This document shows positions 62,128 to 64,000 of a stretch of 64,000 nucleotides of DNA, piece by piece. The position numbers and the translations under genes are program-made. Position 1 is the first letter of the stretch. The number at the start of each line of letters is the position of its first letter. The notes below the pieces were generated by a model that saw only the letters and a program-made list of their open reading frames with translations, did not search any database and was not told where the DNA came from. This stretch comes from JAJXZP01 sp963787185 (GTDB lineage Bacteria > Spirochaetota > Spirochaetia > Treponematales > Rectinemataceae): NCBI GenBank assembly GCA_963787185.1, contig CAWBCC010000009.1, positions 124,001 to 188,000 on the forward strand, given 5' to 3'.

Positions 62128-62631
62128 ATGATCCTGATTCTCGCCGCAGGGATGCTCGCCCTCGGCGTCGGCTCCTTCTTCGTTCTTCGTTTCGAAGAAG
62201 TGCGAAGGAACGCGCGCATTCTGCCCTCTCAGAACGACCTGGACGGAATCGCCATGGTGGCTGATGCGCTGCGTTGGTTGGGGACTCCTTACGCATTCGG
62301 TTCGGACGGCCCGAAGGCCATGGACTGTTCGGGCTTCGTGCACCGCGTCGTCGTCGAATCCGGCTCGCTCTCGCTCATGAGTGCGCCCCGCAAGAGCGCC
62401 GATTTTGCGCTCATCGGTCATCCCGTCAAGAACGAAATTCGACCTGGCGATATTCTGCTTTTCGCCTGCGATGGACGGGTCGATCATGTGGCCATAGCCT
62501 TGTCCAGCGAGTCCTTCATAAATGCCGTCTCGCAGGGGAAACGGCGTGGCGTGGTGATATCGTTCTTCTCGGAAGAATGCTGGAGGGCTACCTTTGCGGG
62601 CGCGCGAAGGTTAGGAATGGAGGTGCAATGA
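62128..62631 (+). CDS. NlpC/P60-family protein
   Basis: Membrane-anchored or exported cysteine peptidase of 167 residues. A hydrophobic N-terminus (ILILAAGMLALGVGSFFVL) is followed by ALRWLGTPYAFGSDGPKAMD and CSGFVHRV with catalytic Cys67, and by PGDILLFACDGRVDHVAIAL with His120. Such enzymes cut peptidoglycan stem peptides. The ATG at 62128 follows TAGGAGA, which is inside the tgt stop. It overlaps the next gene (ATGA). Confidence 0.88.
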   Translation: MILILAAGMLALGVGSFFVLRFEEVRRNARILPSQNDLDGIAMVADALRWLGTPYAFGSDGPKAMDCSGFVHRVVVESGSLSLMSAPRKSADFALIGHPVKNEIRPGDILLFACDGRVDHVAIALSSESFINAVSQGKRRGVVISFFSEECWRATFAGARRLGMEVQ

Positions 62632-64000
62632 TTCTATCGCGACCGGCCGTACAGGCCGCGGCCTTTTCCTTCTGCCTGCTCGCGTGTGTCTCCGACGTCA
62701 TGGCTCAGGAACCCGCCGCTGCGCCGCCCGCCGCCGCGCCCGCGGTCTCTCAGACGGATGCCGCGGATAAAATCGCCGAAAAACGTCACGAGACCATACT
62801 CTACGGCATCGACTCCGAGATCATCGATCTCCTGGGCACGCTCGACAGCGAGAAAAATGGAGAGTTCAACGCCGATCTGCAGACGCTCCTCGACCAATCT
62901 ACCAGCAATATGCTGCGCGAGACTATTTTCAACCTCTTTTCCGACTTGGAATGGAATGGCGCGGAAAAGACCGCCGTTTCCATCGTCGCCGACCGTGATA
63001 TGAATGACACGGGTCTCGTTTACAGCGCCCTTTCCTACCTGGCGGCCATACGATCGAAGGATGCGCTTCGCTTTTCTGCCGACCTCGCAAAAGAAGACGA
63101 TAAGAAGCTGCTTCCCGCTTTGATACGGCTCATGGGTCGAGCCGGAGCAGCGCCTGAAGAATCGCAACTGCTCGCCTGGTTCGACAGCGACAATTTCGAC
63201 CAAAGCTTGCGGGAAGACATTATCAAGGCTCTGGGAGAAATAGGGTCGGCCAAAGCCGCGGCGAAGCTCGATACGATCGTCGAAGATAACGAGGCGAGCA
63301 TGCCTAGTCGGGTATTTGCCTGCCAATCGCTCGCGAAGATAAAAGATCCGGTAGCGATTCCCTCTCTCGTCAAGGGGGCCAACAGTGGCGACCCGTACGT
63401 GCGAGCCGCGGCCGTCGATGCACTCTCGACCTTCGCCGCGCCAGAGGCGGACGCTGCGATCGTTCAGGCCCTGCGAGATTCCGTCGTCAACGTGCGAATC
63501 GCGGCATGCAAGGCGGTGGGTGATCGAGGGATCACTTCAGCCTTCCCTTTTCTGCGATACAAAGCGACGAGCGATCCAGAGAGCGCGGTTAGGAATCAAG
63601 CCTACAAGTCTCTGGCGCTTCTCGGCGGACCGGCCTTCGGCTTTCTGCGCGAACGGCTGGAGGACGCGGGCGAGGGCTACGAAGTGCGCGCTCTCTGCTT
63701 CGGCCTTTTGGCGAGCAAAGATCCCCTCGAATCGATGAATCTGCTGGAAAAGAGACTCACCACGGAATCGACGGCGAAGGATAAAGCTCTCTATACCGAC
63801 TTCGCGCGTGAGGTGGCGAACGCCTCGGATGCGCCGCAGGCAGGCCCCCTCGCGAGCATACTGCTAGCCGACAAGGACTATCTCATACGAATCGCCGGAG
63901 TCGAATGGATCAGAAAAAACAAGGCGATCGCGTTCAAAGCGGAACTCCAGACTCTTTCCAAGGACGACCCTTCCGGAGTCATTCGTCGAAGGGCCGCGGA
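62628..64000 (+). CDS. Exported HEAT-repeat protein (3' end outside window)
   Basis: About 457 codons are visible and the frame is open to the right edge. A signal peptide (ILSRPAVQAAAFSFCLLACVSDVMA) is followed by an Ala/Pro-rich linker and then HEAT-type repeats: LIKALGEIGSAKAAAKL-like units such as DIIKALGEIGSAKAAAKL, IPSLVKGANSGDPYVRAAAV and ALRDSVVNVRIAACKAVGDR. The protein is probably periplasmic and binds other proteins. GGAGG lies five bases before the ATG, which overlaps the NlpC/P60 stop, so the two are an operon. Function unknown. Confidence 0.8.
   Translation, partial: MILSRPAVQAAAFSFCLLACVSDVMAQEPAAAPPAAAPAVSQTDAADKIAEKRHETILYGIDSEIIDLLGTLDSEKNGEFNADLQTLLDQSTSNMLRETIFNLFSDLEWNGAEKTAVSIVADRDMNDTGLVYSALSYLAAIRSKDALRFSADLAKEDDKKLLPALIRLMGRAGAAPEESQLLAWFDSDNFDQSLREDIIKALGEIGSAKAAAKLDTIVEDNEASMPSRVFACQSLAKIKDPVAIPSLVKGANSGDPYVRAAAVDALSTFAAPEADAAIVQALRDSVVNVRIAACKAVGDRGITSAFPFLRYKATSDPESAVRNQAYKSLALLGGPAFGFLRERLEDAGEGYEVRALCFGLLASKDPLESMNLLEKRLTTESTAKDKALYTDFAREVANASDAPQAGPLASILLADKDYLIRIAGVEWIRKNKAIAFKAELQTLSKDDPSGVIRRRAA

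Noticed and set aside
1..64000. tRNA genes, insertion sequences, integrases, phage genes or toxin-antitoxin pairs
   Set aside because: I looked for cloverleaf patterns, transposase-like proteins and small paired genes in the gaps and found none that could be supported.

Overview
The window is a stretch of core chromosome from a GC-rich bacterium with an outer membrane, most likely a spirochaete (Spirochaetota). The inference rests on three blocks. The run TamB-like, BamA, Skp, MutS and the run rimP, nusA, infB, rbfA, truB, ribF, rpsO, pnp both match, as I remember it, the gene order of Treponema. The energy-coupling ATPase is of V/A type. I see no rRNA, tRNA, CRISPR array, insertion sequence, integrase or phage gene. 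Genus cannot be fixed from reading alone.

Layout. 1-6175: an acidic low-complexity protein running off the left edge, an FtsB/DivIC-like protein, an exported protein of unknown function and the bifunctional penicillin-binding protein MrcA. MrcA has a long structured leader with an intrinsic terminator. 6176-11185: gapA, pgk, tpiA, secG and a PTS EIIA (PtsN-like) gene; large inverted-repeat elements lie on both sides of pgk. 11218-19622: a nine-gene V-type ATPase operon in the order G/H, C, I, K, F, E, A, B, D, mostly with overlapping or nearly touching genes. 19657-27130: flavodoxin-like protein, J-domain protein, SurA/PpiC-type chaperone, NusB, TPR lipoprotein, methionine aminopeptidase, HtrA-type protease and a phosphoribosyltransferase. 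27288-34877: glgC (minus), the MrfA/MrfB (YprA/YprB) helicase-exonuclease pair, two minus-strand genes for a small protein and a TPR protein, and thymidylate kinase. 35017-46265: TamB-like, BamA, Skp, a reverse-strand STAS gene, MutS. 46289-58475: ComF-like protein, then the translation/RNA operon from rimP to pnp, followed by an M16 peptidase and dut. 58479-64000: LptF (with an apparent one-base frameshift), LptG, tgt, an NlpC/P60 protein and a HEAT-repeat protein running off the right edge.

Functionally the window joins lower glycolysis, ion-pumping ATPase, outer-membrane biogenesis (Bam, TamB, Skp, SurA, LptF/G), DNA repair (MutS, MrfAB, dut) and the transcription-translation machinery. 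The most unusual signals are regulatory: a probable attenuator ahead of mrcA, an intrinsic terminator that ends exactly at the rimP start codon, a palindrome-containing promoter at 34059-34100, and a nearly leaderless mutS promoter. Protein oddities are a thymidylate kinase whose P-loop lysine is a threonine, an IF-2 with a Gly/Tyr/Gln repeat domain, a NusA with a C-terminal zinc ribbon, and a RibF with a degenerate flavokinase half.
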